Assembly: GCF_036985595.1 (NCBI RefSeq)
Contig: NZ_BTPU01000053.1
Coordinates: forward strand, 1-41,872
DNA length: 41,872 bases
Reading direction: 5' to 3'
Origin: Vallitalea maricola
GTDB lineage: Bacteria > Bacillota > Clostridia > Lachnospirales > Vallitaleaceae
Shown one piece after another: positions 16,880 to 25,727 of the stretch. A program made the position numbers and the translations under genes. The notes below the pieces were generated by a model, which was not told where the DNA came from, searched no databases, and saw only the letters and a list, made by a program, of their open reading frames with translations. The number at the start of each line of letters is the position of its first letter. The first letter of the stretch is position 1.

Positions 16880-18967
16880 TTATACCCCTTTTTTATTTAA
16901 TTCTTGCCAATACTCTCTACCTTTAATCGTAATCCGACTTCCTCCTCTACCTCGACCAATAATTGCAAAACCAAGATCCGCCAATTGTATCAGTATTTCT
17001 CTCACCTGTTTTTGAGAAATAACCAAATGTTGTTTTTTTGCCATTTGTAAAATTTTTTCACGACCGATATATTCATTCCTTTCACTTGCTTCATACAATT
17101 GCTCCAACACAAAATCAAACAAGGAAGTGGATTTTTTTAGAGGAATCTTCTTTTCTAATTGGTCACTATTTCTAGTTAATATTTCTTCTTTTTTTTCACA
17201 AACCATATTTTTCATTTTAAACATAGTCGGTGGTAAATCTTCAACCTCCACCATCTGTTTTCCCAGATAATTAAAATACTCTACTGCATTTTGAAGCTCC
17301 CTAACATTACCCGGCCAAGAATATTGTAGTAGAAATTTCTTGACTTCTTCTGACAACTCAAAAGTCGCATCAAACATAGTTTTAAAGTTATCAAGAAGCA
17401 GCAAAATGTCCGTACCACGTTCTCTAAGTGGAGGCACCAAAACTGTCAACGCATTTAGTCTGTAATACAAATCTTTTCTGAAACTTCCATTTTTAACGTT
17501 TTCCTCCAAAAATTCATTAGTCGCAGCTACAACACGTACATCAACTCTCACAATCCGACTACCACCAACCCTCATAACCTCTCCTTCTTGTAAAACTCTA
17601 AGCAACTTAACTTGCATTGCAAGGCTCATACCCTCAACTTCATCTAAAAAAAGAGTTCCTTGATGAGCAAATTCAAATAAGCCAAGACGTCCTCCTTTTT
17701 TTGCTCCTGTAAACGCTCCTTCTTCATAACCAAACAACTCACTTTCCAACAAATTTTCAGGCATCGCTGCAACATTTATAGGTATAAACGGACCATTTGA
17801 ACGCTTAGACGCTTGATGAACAGCATGTGCCAATAATTCTTTACCAGTCCCTGTTTCTCCCACAATCAAAATTGGACTCTCTGTAATAGCCATTCTTCTT
17901 AGTATTTCTTTTACACGCTTAATAGGCTCTGCCACACCAATTACGTCATCAAATGTGTATTTGGCGTAATGTCCTTTTTGCAGCAACTGCTTTCTCAATT
18001 CATTTTGCCGTGATTCCTGCTCATTGAAACGTTGAAGCGTAGCAAAAGCGCCAATACATTCATTTTTTCGCATAACCGGGATAACTGCGATAGAAACATT
18101 TGAACCATACAGCTTGGTTACAGATTCAGGAATTTCTTCCTTATTTTTTAATGCTTGGTAAAACGGAATATAGGGAAATACATCTTCACCTCTTTTCCAA
18201 AGCACAAATTCCTCTGACACCTTGGCAATTTCACATGCTTTTTTGTTACAAGCAAGTATTTCCCCCTTTTCATTTACTCCTATTAATCCCTCATTCAATA
18301 TTTCCATAAGAACATGAAACTGGCTTTCTCTACTTCGAGATTTCGCATACATCAAATCGAAACTATAATGATTTGAAGCAACAATTTTAGCATAATTTAA
18401 AAATGGCTCTGTTTCCAATAAATTCTCCAGATTAAGCCTAAGCGCCATCTCAATCATCATCCCATATGAACATGGACGGTGATCGCAATCTATAACCATT
18501 TTAACGGCATCAGGCACATAACGTGATTCTCCAGGTGTCAATGCGATATCAACCTTCTCATCTAATATAGCTCCAGGATAAAATGGAATAAACCGTAAAT
18601 GATTCACTCCAAGCGAATTCAGTTGAGTGATTGCTTCACGAGCCATAGTTTCCGTTACATTTACCAACAAGACAGATGTTCCTTCTGGAATTTTCCATAA
18701 TTGTTCCAATGTTTTCCATAGGAAAGTAACTTCAATGGACATCACTTCGCTATCTATCGGCACATGGCGATCAACTTCTTCTGTAGAGCCATAAGCATCC
18801 GTTGAAATGGCAAATAAATCAGCTCTTGGTAACTTTCCTATCGCAGATCCGTCACGCACACTATATACAACAACTTCGGCATATTTACCAAATAAACTTT
18901 CTACTTCTTCTGCATATGACGCACCAGCCAATGGGTCCAAGACTACTACCGAAATCTGTTTTTTCAT
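16880..18967 (-). CDS. Sigma-54-dependent enhancer-binding activator
   Basis: 695 residues from the ATG at 18967; a GTG two codons earlier is an alternative and sits better after AAGGGA. Order of parts: an N-terminal sensor domain of about 200 residues with DCDHRPC (Cys near 161 and 166), a PAS domain (about 218-313), an AAA+ domain with Walker A GETGTGKE (about 370), the sigma-54 loop GAFTGA (about 417) and Walker B LFLDEV, then the R-finger region and WPGNVRELQNAV. The C-terminus is not a Fis-type helix-turn-helix but a winged-helix-like segment ending near IGRGRGGSRITIKG. Context points to control of cysteine catabolism, in the manner of CdsR-type activators; the effector is not known. Confidence 0.93.
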   Translation of the reverse strand: MKKQISVVVLDPLAGASYAEEVESLFGKYAEVVVYSVRDGSAIGKLPRADLFAISTDAYGSTEEVDRHVPIDSEVMSIEVTFLWKTLEQLWKIPEGTSVLLVNVTETMAREAITQLNSLGVNHLRFIPFYPGAILDEKVDIALTPGESRYVPDAVKMVIDCDHRPCSYGMMIEMALRLNLENLLETEPFLNYAKIVASNHYSFDLMYAKSRSRESQFHVLMEILNEGLIGVNEKGEILACNKKACEIAKVSEEFVLWKRGEDVFPYIPFYQALKNKEEIPESVTKLYGSNVSIAVIPVMRKNECIGAFATLQRFNEQESRQNELRKQLLQKGHYAKYTFDDVIGVAEPIKRVKEILRRMAITESPILIVGETGTGKELLAHAVHQASKRSNGPFIPINVAAMPENLLESELFGYEEGAFTGAKKGGRLGLFEFAHQGTLFLDEVEGMSLAMQVKLLRVLQEGEVMRVGGSRIVRVDVRVVAATNEFLEENVKNGSFRKDLYYRLNALTVLVPPLRERGTDILLLLDNFKTMFDATFELSEEVKKFLLQYSWPGNVRELQNAVEYFNYLGKQMVEVEDLPPTMFKMKNMVCEKKEEILTRNSDQLEKKIPLKKSTSLFDFVLEQLYEASERNEYIGREKILQMAKKQHLVISQKQVREILIQLADLGFAIIGRGRGGSRITIKGREYWQELNKKGV

Positions 18968-19053
18968 AAACACGAATATCTATTCCCTTCATATTAGTAT
19001 CAATTCAAAAAATCAATACTCCATTATTTTGTCAAACTTAACTTAATGAATTT

Positions 19054-19173
19054 TTAACATGATGCAACTATATTAGCATAACCAAAACCAAGTTCTAAAT
19101 ATTCATTACTTGTTCTTCCACAATCAGTAACACTATCTCCTTGAAATAAGATTAATGGGGTTATCTTTGACAC
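19054..19173 (-). pseudogene. Remnant of an SGNH/GDSL hydrolase N-terminus
   Basis: A 39-codon frame on the minus strand reads PLILFQGDSVTDCGR followed by LELGFGYANIVASC and a stop. This is block I of SGNH esterases (FQGDSxTDxGR with the nucleophile Ser) and the G-Y-G/F-Y element that follows it. Everything downstream is missing and the next gene begins 87 bases further. No credible start codon or ribosome binding site remains (GTG only). It is a clear fragment, not a working enzyme, and marks the left border of the accessory region. Confidence 0.65.
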
Positions 19174-19248
19174 TATTTATCATATATACGACTCCTTAAT
19201 TTATATTTTTGTTAGGCGTCAAAGGACCTGTTAATGTTGAGTAATTTC

Positions 19249-20310
19249 TTATCTTTTTTCTGTTGCATCGCTTTCTTTTAGATCCTCCCAGACATTTTTA
19301 TACTCTTTTGCCCTTGCAATAACGTACTCAAAATAGGTATCATAAGGTCCTTGCCAATCAGGATGAACATTAAGCTCTTCTAAGGATTTGCTTTTTTCTA
19401 TTTGCTCTTCACATTCTTTAACTAAGCCTAGATCAGCTGAGCTTTCTAATAGAGCCTCCCAATTTTCAGGAGATGCATAATTTGTCAACTCCAGCGTAAG
19501 TTTTTCATGTCTATCTTCATATTTTTTTCGTGTCATCTTGTATGAAAATTCATAGTTTAAGTTTTCAGGGTTATACACATTAACTAGATCCAATCCTTTC
19601 CAAGTAGTCGTCGTACCGCCACCACCAGGGTGTGGACTTATAAGGTCTGGTACCCCATCTTCATTTATATCTTCATACTCAAACATTGATTGACCGTGTC
19701 CAAAAAAAGTACTATGCAGCTGATGGCTATCATTGATTGGTCTAAGTACTAATATCATTTGGAGCTCAAAAAAATCTTCGAAGAATAAATAGAGTTCTTC
19801 TATTCCATCATCGTCATTATCCTTAACATAGAATTGGCTTAAAAAGCGGTTCTCAACAATAGCATCGTGACGTTCATCATATACAGTGTCATAGACTTCT
19901 TCCTCTGAATTCTTTGTTTTGTAAAAGATTTCAAAGTTATTATCGTCATTAGGTAATCGAAAAATATACTCCCCATTACCATAGGTCCGAGATATCTCTA
20001 AGCCATTTCTATAAGGTCCTTCCACTGTCTTGCCGTCTCCTTCTGTTAAATCTTCTTGTAAATTCTCTTCTTCGTTTAAATCCCCTTCTTTTTTCATTTT
20101 CTCTTCTTCTAATCCAATATCTACTTGCTCCACATTATCTGGAGAAGCTTTTTTGTCAATTATTTTGCTTTCTCTATTTTCTTCTAGTTGTTTAGGAGGG
20201 GTGACTGTTTCTTGAACAGGGAGTTTATCATCACATCCACTTATTATGAAGATTGATAGTATAATAAAGACAATCAACGCCAGTCTTTTGTTCAATATTT
20301 TAATATTCAT
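19249..20310 (-). CDS. Lipoprotein with acidic linker and calcium-loop-like repeats
   Basis: 353 residues. A hydrophobic signal segment (9-23) ends in the lipobox IISGC, so Cys26 should be lipidated and the protein anchored outside the membrane. Residues 30-95 are a charged, low-complexity Glu/Lys/Asp linker. Two DxNxDG-like loops, KDNDDDGIEELY near 163 and DINEDGVPDLI near 212, resemble the FG-GAP/VCBS or dockerin-type calcium loops of extracellular proteins, and a GGGGTTTTW stretch follows. The function is not known. It is the first gene on this side of the accessory block, with a clear GGAGG site and no obvious operon partner. Confidence 0.8.
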   Translation of the reverse strand: MNIKILNKRLALIVFIILSIFIISGCDDKLPVQETVTPPKQLEENRESKIIDKKASPDNVEQVDIGLEEEKMKKEGDLNEEENLQEDLTEGDGKTVEGPYRNGLEISRTYGNGEYIFRLPNDDNNFEIFYKTKNSEEEVYDTVYDERHDAIVENRFLSQFYVKDNDDDGIEELYLFFEDFFELQMILVLRPINDSHQLHSTFFGHGQSMFEYEDINEDGVPDLISPHPGGGGTTTTWKGLDLVNVYNPENLNYEFSYKMTRKKYEDRHEKLTLELTNYASPENWEALLESSADLGLVKECEEQIEKSKSLEELNVHPDWQGPYDTYFEYVIARAKEYKNVWEDLKESDATEKR

Positions 20311-20366
20311 AAGCTATTACCTCCAAATTGTCATAAATAGTATAGTAACATGATTTAATTTCACAT

Positions 20367-20588
20367 CTACAAACAACGGTTTACATAATTTTTAGGAGAA
20401 TACCTTATTCTTTCTGCAAGTGCCTTTATAAAAGGCTCCCCATCTTTTTTTAATTGTTCCAATTCTTCTTGGTTTAGGTAAATATTTATTTCAAACATCC
20501 CCACGGTTCCGCATATTACTGATAATAGATATCTTCCTTTATCTTCATATAATATATATTCCATTCTTTTCTTAAGGACTATATTCAT
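20367..20588 (-). CDS. Small unrecognised protein coupled to the TPR gene
   Basis: 73 residues, soluble, with alternating strand-like segments (YLLSVICGTVGMFEINIYL) and a charged helix (NQEELEQLKKDGEPFIKALAERIR). The ATG lies two bases after the stop codon of the upstream TPR gene, and its AAAGGG ribosome binding site is inside that gene, so translation is probably coupled. It resembles in size and layout the small immunity-type proteins that fill this region; no family is recognised. Confidence 0.7.
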   Translation of the reverse strand: MNIVLKKRMEYILYEDKGRYLLSVICGTVGMFEINIYLNQEELEQLKKDGEPFIKALAERIRYSPKNYVNRCL

Positions 20589-20590
20589 AT

Positions 20591-22498
20591 TTATTTCCCT
20601 TTCTTTTTACCCGCTAAAACCTCTGTAAGATGAGCTATTTCATCTTTTTTACCCTGTGAAAGGTATGATTCTACAAGCCACTTGTTTGTATGAGAAAAAT
20701 TCCATTCTAAGTCCATTCCTTTATTTGATAATGTATTAATATCTTTTTTAAAACTCTCAATACTCATATTTAGCGTTATTAAGATAGTTGCTTTTAAATA
20801 AAGAAAAATTAACTTCTGGTGTTCGGCACAATTTTCTAGTATTTCTTTCTCATGTTCTTTAATATATTCTAAACCTTTAGCATACTCACAGGTTGTTATG
20901 TAGAGTTCAATAGTATCCAAATATACTGCCGCATTATCAGGATCTTTTTCAACAGCACAATGAAGATCTTTCCATACGTTATCCATATCATTCAATGATT
21001 TATATGCATCAGCTCTTAAAACCAGAAGTGTGCTTATTGTTCTTTTATTCCTTGCCAGCTCTATAGCCGCTGTGAAATCTTCTATAGTCTTTTGATATTT
21101 ACCAAGTTTTCTATATGCTCTCCCTCTACTCCAATAACAATCAACTGAAGGTTCCATTTTTATTACACGATTAAATAAAGATATTGCCCCTTCACATTCA
21201 TTTAATACATTTAAAAGTAACGCTTTTACAGATAGATACTTTAACTTCTCTCCCCCAATTTCAATTGCACTATCAATATCATTAAGAGCTTCTCTATTCA
21301 TCCCTAAATTACGATTACAAAGACATCTATAATAATAGCTCTCATTATTCTTTCTACTCTCAATAGACTTTGTTAAATATCGTGCTCCTTCTTTATAACA
21401 ATCACTATTAAATAAATAAGTTCCAATGCTATAATATCCATCGGATACATCTACGCCTAGCATTGCAGCTTTCTCAAAATCCATAGATGCCAGTTTATAT
21501 TTCTCATAATTCCAACCTAAATAAGTAAGACCTCTTCCGTAGTACCCTCTTCCATCTTCCTTTTTTTCTAATGCCTTAGTATATGATTCAATTGCTCTTT
21601 CATGGTCCCCATCATCACATAAAAGTATTTCTTCACTATGGTATTCAAATGTAGGATATCTATCTAAAATATATACCCATAACCCATCATCACCAATTCG
21701 CATAATACCATCACGTTTATATGAAAGAGAGAGTTCTGGAAAATTAGGTTCAGTATCCCCCCAATTTGTTTTAGGGATTTCTTTTAGCATCCAAAATACT
21801 TCTGTAAACTCTGGTATATCTGATTGGTAAATATCCATGTATAACCTATCTTCTGCTATCATCCCTAAAAAGAACATATACTCTCTTAATACCAAGGATT
21901 TATTAGCTTCATAGAAACTTGTTTTTTCAAACATTACCTTTTCTAGTTCCATATCAAGAAGTTTACAACATATTTCGCCATACCAACCTTCTTTATATTT
22001 CTCAACTTCATTCTGTATATCTTCTTTTAGCTTACTACCATACTTGTCAAACAAGGTCTTTAATTCATCCTCATTTGAAGTCTCTTTAGCTTTTGATATA
22101 AACTCTTCAATGTCTAGGTGGTTTTTTACCATTGCTCCAATAAAATCAACAATCAGTTTTGTTTGTTCATCTGACATATAGGAATATGAAATAAATGTTT
22201 TGCTAATGTATTTACTTTGAAAGGTTCTACGCTCTTGTTTTTTTAGTATATCTTTTGACAAATCTTCTATAGTAGCATCAGGATTATTAAGTCTTGCACG
22301 TACAAGAATCAAATATCGCTTTTCTATACTGCTCTGTAATTCGCTGTTGCTCATAGCAACCTCAATAGCTTTTTTTATCTTCTGCTCATTACCTGACTCA
22401 ATGTATTCATACACTTTTTTTATATCACTTTCATCAATATCTGCTACAGCTTCTTTTTTAAATTCTTTTTTTAGAGATTCTATTTTTTTATGATTCAC
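20591..22498 (-). CDS. Large TPR-repeat protein
   Basis: 635 residues, soluble, starting at a GTG 11 bases after GGAGGG. The first 260 residues are helical and unassigned (acidic, Lys-rich, YISKTFISYSYMSDEQTKLIVDFIG). From about 290 to 530 there are at least six tetratricopeptide repeats, e.g. ESYTKALEKKEDGRGYYGRG, SYYYRCLCNRNLGMNREAL and DCYWSRGRAYRKLGKYQKTI. TPR domains bind partner proteins. It forms a pair with the 73-residue protein that follows. No enzymatic motif is visible. Confidence 0.85.
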   Translation of the reverse strand: MNHKKIESLKKEFKKEAVADIDESDIKKVYEYIESGNEQKIKKAIEVAMSNSELQSSIEKRYLILVRARLNNPDATIEDLSKDILKKQERRTFQSKYISKTFISYSYMSDEQTKLIVDFIGAMVKNHLDIEEFISKAKETSNEDELKTLFDKYGSKLKEDIQNEVEKYKEGWYGEICCKLLDMELEKVMFEKTSFYEANKSLVLREYMFFLGMIAEDRLYMDIYQSDIPEFTEVFWMLKEIPKTNWGDTEPNFPELSLSYKRDGIMRIGDDGLWVYILDRYPTFEYHSEEILLCDDGDHERAIESYTKALEKKEDGRGYYGRGLTYLGWNYEKYKLASMDFEKAAMLGVDVSDGYYSIGTYLFNSDCYKEGARYLTKSIESRKNNESYYYRCLCNRNLGMNREALNDIDSAIEIGGEKLKYLSVKALLLNVLNECEGAISLFNRVIKMEPSVDCYWSRGRAYRKLGKYQKTIEDFTAAIELARNKRTISTLLVLRADAYKSLNDMDNVWKDLHCAVEKDPDNAAVYLDTIELYITTCEYAKGLEYIKEHEKEILENCAEHQKLIFLYLKATILITLNMSIESFKKDINTLSNKGMDLEWNFSHTNKWLVESYLSQGKKDEIAHLTEVLAGKKKGK

Positions 22499-22546
22499 TA
22501 ATATTTTTGCCCTCCTTTATTTGTTTGTATGATTTAACTCTTTCTA

Positions 22547-23074
22547 TTATTTCTTAATACTAATAGGCTCATAAATTTGTTCGGATGAATACTGATTATC
22601 AGGCCAAGGAAGTATTGTCTCAAGTTTCTTATCAGTTTGTCCCCAACCTGCATTGATATACAATGAAAAATCTTTCTTAATATCTGTCCAAGTTATATTT
22701 TCAGAAAACTTCTTTAGAAGAATATGAGAATTATCCCATATACTATAGCTATTATACTTAGGTAACCATAACAATAATCCAAAAGGTTCATAATGTTCAC
22801 AGGAATTAATTAGATTTATTGCTGGAATTAAATAGCATCCCATCTCTTGATAGTGTGGGTCATCTATATTACCATAAACTATTTCGTCATTTAACATAAA
22901 TTCAGCATTATCTATATCTGTAGGAACAAGACATACCTCTAATTCATCAAAAGTATTAAGTATTATTTTACCAGCTTCACAATTATTAGCATCATAAACG
23001 AGTTTTTCTTTGGAAACAAGAAAAGTTTTTAAATCATCTGGTATTTTAATTTTATTATCCAAAAGTAAAACCAC
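22547..23074 (-). CDS. Unrecognised immunity-like protein
   Basis: 175 residues from a GTG at 23074. Internal features: LDNKIKIPDDL at the N-terminus, which resembles the opening LIDNIKIPD of the SUKH-like protein at 25728-26585, and a Trp-rich segment EPFGLLLWLPKYNSYSIWDN followed by ENITWTDIKKDFSLYINAGW. Such single-domain proteins with W-x-P and D-N motifs are common among immunity proteins of polymorphic toxins, but no family can be named. The start is uncertain: AAGGA abuts the GTG, and an in-frame TTG four codons on is another possibility. Confidence 0.7.
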   Translation of the reverse strand: MVLLLDNKIKIPDDLKTFLVSKEKLVYDANNCEAGKIILNTFDELEVCLVPTDIDNAEFMLNDEIVYGNIDDPHYQEMGCYLIPAINLINSCEHYEPFGLLLWLPKYNSYSIWDNSHILLKKFSENITWTDIKKDFSLYINAGWGQTDKKLETILPWPDNQYSSEQIYEPISIKK

Positions 23075-23137
23075 TCCTTACCTACTTATCAGATTTCTTT
23101 TATTAATTAATTTCATAATAGAAAAAATCTACACCTG

Positions 23138-23602
23138 CTAATCCATGATTGCAACACCTAAAAAATTAATTATTTCAACTTCTTCAAGCTCTAAAAACTT
23201 CTTGCTAAATACATAAATTGTATTTTTAATTACCATTTGATCAATGTATTTGCTTGGATACCATATTTCAATACTGCTTGGTTTAACTCCGTACTTATTT
23301 CTTTCTGCCTCAAAAGGTACTTCCCAAAAATCGAAATCACCCTTTGAACTATAGTAATAGTGATACAATATTTTATTACTTTTTAAAAATTCATTTACCT
23401 TTTCCCTCCACTTTTTCTCCTCTAAATCATCTGTATCACTTATATTACCTAAAAAAGAGAAACAGGTTTTAGAAAGAAGCCAAAAGCTTCCAATACAATT
23501 GTAATCTTCATCTATCTTAGAGTATAAAACTACTTCTTGTGAATTAGTTAATATACATTGGTCATGATTTTGAGATGTTATTTTATAGTATATTTTAGTC
23601 AT
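23138..23602 (-). CDS. Unrecognised protein, translationally coupled
   Basis: 154 residues, soluble, rich in aromatic residues and in Lys/Glu. Its ATG overlaps the TGA of the preceding short gene (ATGA, 4 bases), a sign of translational coupling. No motif or family is recognised; the C-terminal half (IEIWYPSKYIDQMVIKNTIY) looks like a strand-rich domain. The size and setting fit an immunity-type protein. Confidence 0.65.
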   Translation of the reverse strand: MTKIYYKITSQNHDQCILTNSQEVVLYSKIDEDYNCIGSFWLLSKTCFSFLGNISDTDDLEEKKWREKVNEFLKSNKILYHYYYSSKGDFDFWEVPFEAERNKYGVKPSSIEIWYPSKYIDQMVIKNTIYVFSKKFLELEEVEIINFLGVAIMD

Positions 23603-23805
23603 CCTTTATATGCACAGCCTCCGTCTCCTTTTATAATATCAAATATATCCTTTGGTTCAGGTCCTATTATATGAGGTCTTGGTTCTGATGTAAATGCACT
23701 AAATGTTATCCATGGTTTTGTTATGCTTTCTTTGTACAGTGGGTTTCCAATATACGTCTTTCCATCATACACTTCAGTTTTCTTAAATTTAATATTATTC
23801 ATCAT
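23599..23805 (-). CDS. Short protein ahead of the coupled gene, possible domain fragment
   Basis: 68 residues from the ATG at 23805, with GGGAG ten bases upstream. It is rich in Pro, Gly and Ile (KPWITFSAFTSEPRPHIIGP) and ends DIIKGDGGCAYKG. The lack of a recognisable hydrophobic core suggests a fragment of a larger protein, for instance the tail of a secreted effector, or a small partner of the next gene, which it overlaps by four bases. Neither can be shown here. Confidence 0.5.
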   Translation of the reverse strand: MMNNIKFKKTEVYDGKTYIGNPLYKESITKPWITFSAFTSEPRPHIIGPEPKDIFDIIKGDGGCAYKG

Positions 23806-23918
23806 GCTTAAATCTTCTCCCTTCATTTTATGTATTTGTCAAGTTACAGAAATTATTAAAATAACATCATTGAATTTTATTTACTATCTGAATAAATCTA
23901 GAGTTTTCCTTGTATTTT

Positions 23919-24658
23919 TCATAAAATTGGGGCTTCCTTAATGCTATGTTTTAAATCCTCCACTTTTGTTACTGCTAACTTTAGCAAATGAAAAAGCTCT
24001 TCTTCTTTGCCAAATTGATTATAGATTTCTAAACCTGAAGAATATATGTAGTACTCGTCATTTATTTCCAATGCTTTATTAATGTCAGCTATTGCCTTAT
24101 CGTAATCATTCAATATAGCATAATTAAGTCCCGATTATTATAGGCCTCATTGCAATTAGGATTTAACTCTATAACTTTTGTAAAATCATTTATTGATTCT
24201 TTATAATTTTCTAATTCAAGGTATGTAAAGGCTCTATTATAATAAGCATTTTCATTACTAGGAACAAGTTCTATTGCTTTTGTATAATCTTTTATAGCGG
24301 CTTCATAATTTTTTAATTCGTGACATATAAGCCCTCGATTATTATAAACAAATTCATAATCAGGTTCTATCTCTATTGCTCTTGTATAATCCTTTATGGC
24401 TGCTTCATAGTTTTCTAGATTGTAATATACAAGCCCTCGTCCAACATAAGCATCTACAGTATTGGAATTTAGCTCTATAACTTTTGAAAAGTCCTCTATT
24501 GATTTTTCATAATTTCCTAGTTGATTATAAGAATGTCCTCTGTTAAAATAGGCATTTTCATAATCAGGTACTAACTCTATTGCTTTTGTATATTTTTCAA
24601 TTGATGCTTCATAGTTTCCGAATCGATCTTCTCTATTTCCTTGATGATAGTACATCAT
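23919..24658 (-). pseudogene. TPR protein split by a one-base frameshift
   Basis: The first part (24658-24110, 182 codons) contains five near-identical 34-residue TPR units of the type NYEAAIKDYTRAIEIEPDYE and ends abruptly at NNRDLIMLY. Restoring one G in the CGGGA at 24130-24133 gives NNRGLNYAILNDYDKAIAD and joins the frame that continues to 23919, ending in KHSIKEAPIL. The repaired protein would have about 246 residues. The break lies in a G-run, so either a real slippage mutation or a sequencing error is possible. The protein looks like a scaffold without a catalytic domain. Confidence 0.75.
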
Positions 24659-24712
24659 TGCCTAATTATATACTTGACCTAAGTTTTTATTCATTACAAT
24701 CCCTCTTTCAAT

Positions 24713-24853
24713 CTACACATTGGCATCACTAAGCCATTTATCAATTTTATTTTTGTTCTTTATTCCACGAGAGAAATATGCCCTATCCATTTTCCACTCA
24801 AACTTAACATTAAGCAATGATTGTAGTTCAAGCAGTAATTGTTTTAAATTCAT
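24713..24853 (-). CDS. 46-residue protein after the 237-residue gene
   Basis: A short frame from the ATG at 24853, preceded by AAAGG nine bases upstream, reads MNLKQLLLELQSLL followed by VKFEWKMDRAYFSRG and a Lys-rich tail ending KWLSDANV. It starts 17 bases after the stop of the upstream gene. It is helical and basic. The good ribosome binding site supports translation; the N-terminus resembles the opening helix of SUKH-type or small immunity proteins, but it may be a truncated remnant. Confidence 0.5.
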   Translation of the reverse strand: MNLKQLLLELQSLLNVKFEWKMDRAYFSRGIKNKNKIDKWLSDANV

Positions 24854-24870
24854 TGGACATACCTTTGTTT

Positions 24871-25584
24871 CTAGCTTTCCAACTCATTATTTATTGATAT
24901 ATCAATTATTTCTGATCTTCTAACACTAAATACATCTTCCCTGTCTTTTTTATTGTATAGCTGTATCCTCCATCCAAGACCTACTCCATCGGGATTTCCT
25001 GCATCAAACAATAATGAAAAATCATCATTTTCTGTAGTAATATAAAAATAAAACTGCCAAAGAATATCTGAAGGAAGAACTAATCCTACATTTTCAGCCC
25101 ATTTGTTAACGTGACTATTCATTTGAATATTATTATAATGATTAAAAACAACTTTCTCTAAATCATTTAATGTATTATCATCTATGTATAGAAATAATCG
25201 TCTTACTATATGAAAATCAGGATGATTCATGTTAATAAAGTCATTAACTACCGTTTCAACAAAATTACTTCCTTCCTTTTCACTTGATAATAACAAAATA
25301 CAGAAGCTGTACCAAAATTCTCTCACATCATAATTAGAGAATTCCCCAGAAAGTCTATTGAAATATAGCTTGTTTTTTTGTATATAATACTTTTCAAGAA
25401 CTCCCAAAACAAACTTTACTAGGTTTTTATCAACTGAAAATGGACGCATCCTCTCTATTTCTTTTGTATTAGTCGGTGCATGGACGAATGTTTCTAGTTT
25501 TTTGATAAATTTTGTAATCTGCTTTTTACTCTCATTATTATATTTTGCTAGTTCTATATTGTATAGGTTTATTAAATCACTCAT
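24871..25584 (-). CDS. Unrecognised helical protein
   Basis: 237 residues from the ATG at 25584, preceded by AAAGGAG and six bases; a longer frame starts inside the ribosome binding site. Mostly alpha-helical with many Asn, Tyr and Phe; SHVNKWAENVGLVLPSDILWQFYFYITTENDDFSLLFDAGNPDG forms the most distinctive part, with an Asp/Asn-Pro-Asp-Gly turn near 208-212. No catalytic motif or membrane segment. Size and location fit an immunity- or adaptor-type protein. Confidence 0.7.
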   Translation of the reverse strand: MSDLINLYNIELAKYNNESKKQITKFIKKLETFVHAPTNTKEIERMRPFSVDKNLVKFVLGVLEKYYIQKNKLYFNRLSGEFSNYDVREFWYSFCILLLSSEKEGSNFVETVVNDFINMNHPDFHIVRRLFLYIDDNTLNDLEKVVFNHYNNIQMNSHVNKWAENVGLVLPSDILWQFYFYITTENDDFSLLFDAGNPDGVGLGWRIQLYNKKDREDVFSVRRSEIIDISINNELES

Positions 25585-25727
25585 TTTTTTCTCCTTTGAA
25601 GTCAATACCTCAATTCATCACAAATTATCTTATCTGTATACAAAAAACAACAAACAGTACTGTCTAATGTAGCACTTATTTTTCTTATAATCCCCTTAGT
25701 TCAACCATAGCTACAATGTACATCTTT

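Noticed and set aside
24130..24640. Tandem DNA repeats of about 102 bases
   Set aside because: They correspond to 34-residue TPR units in the coding frame and need no separate explanation.
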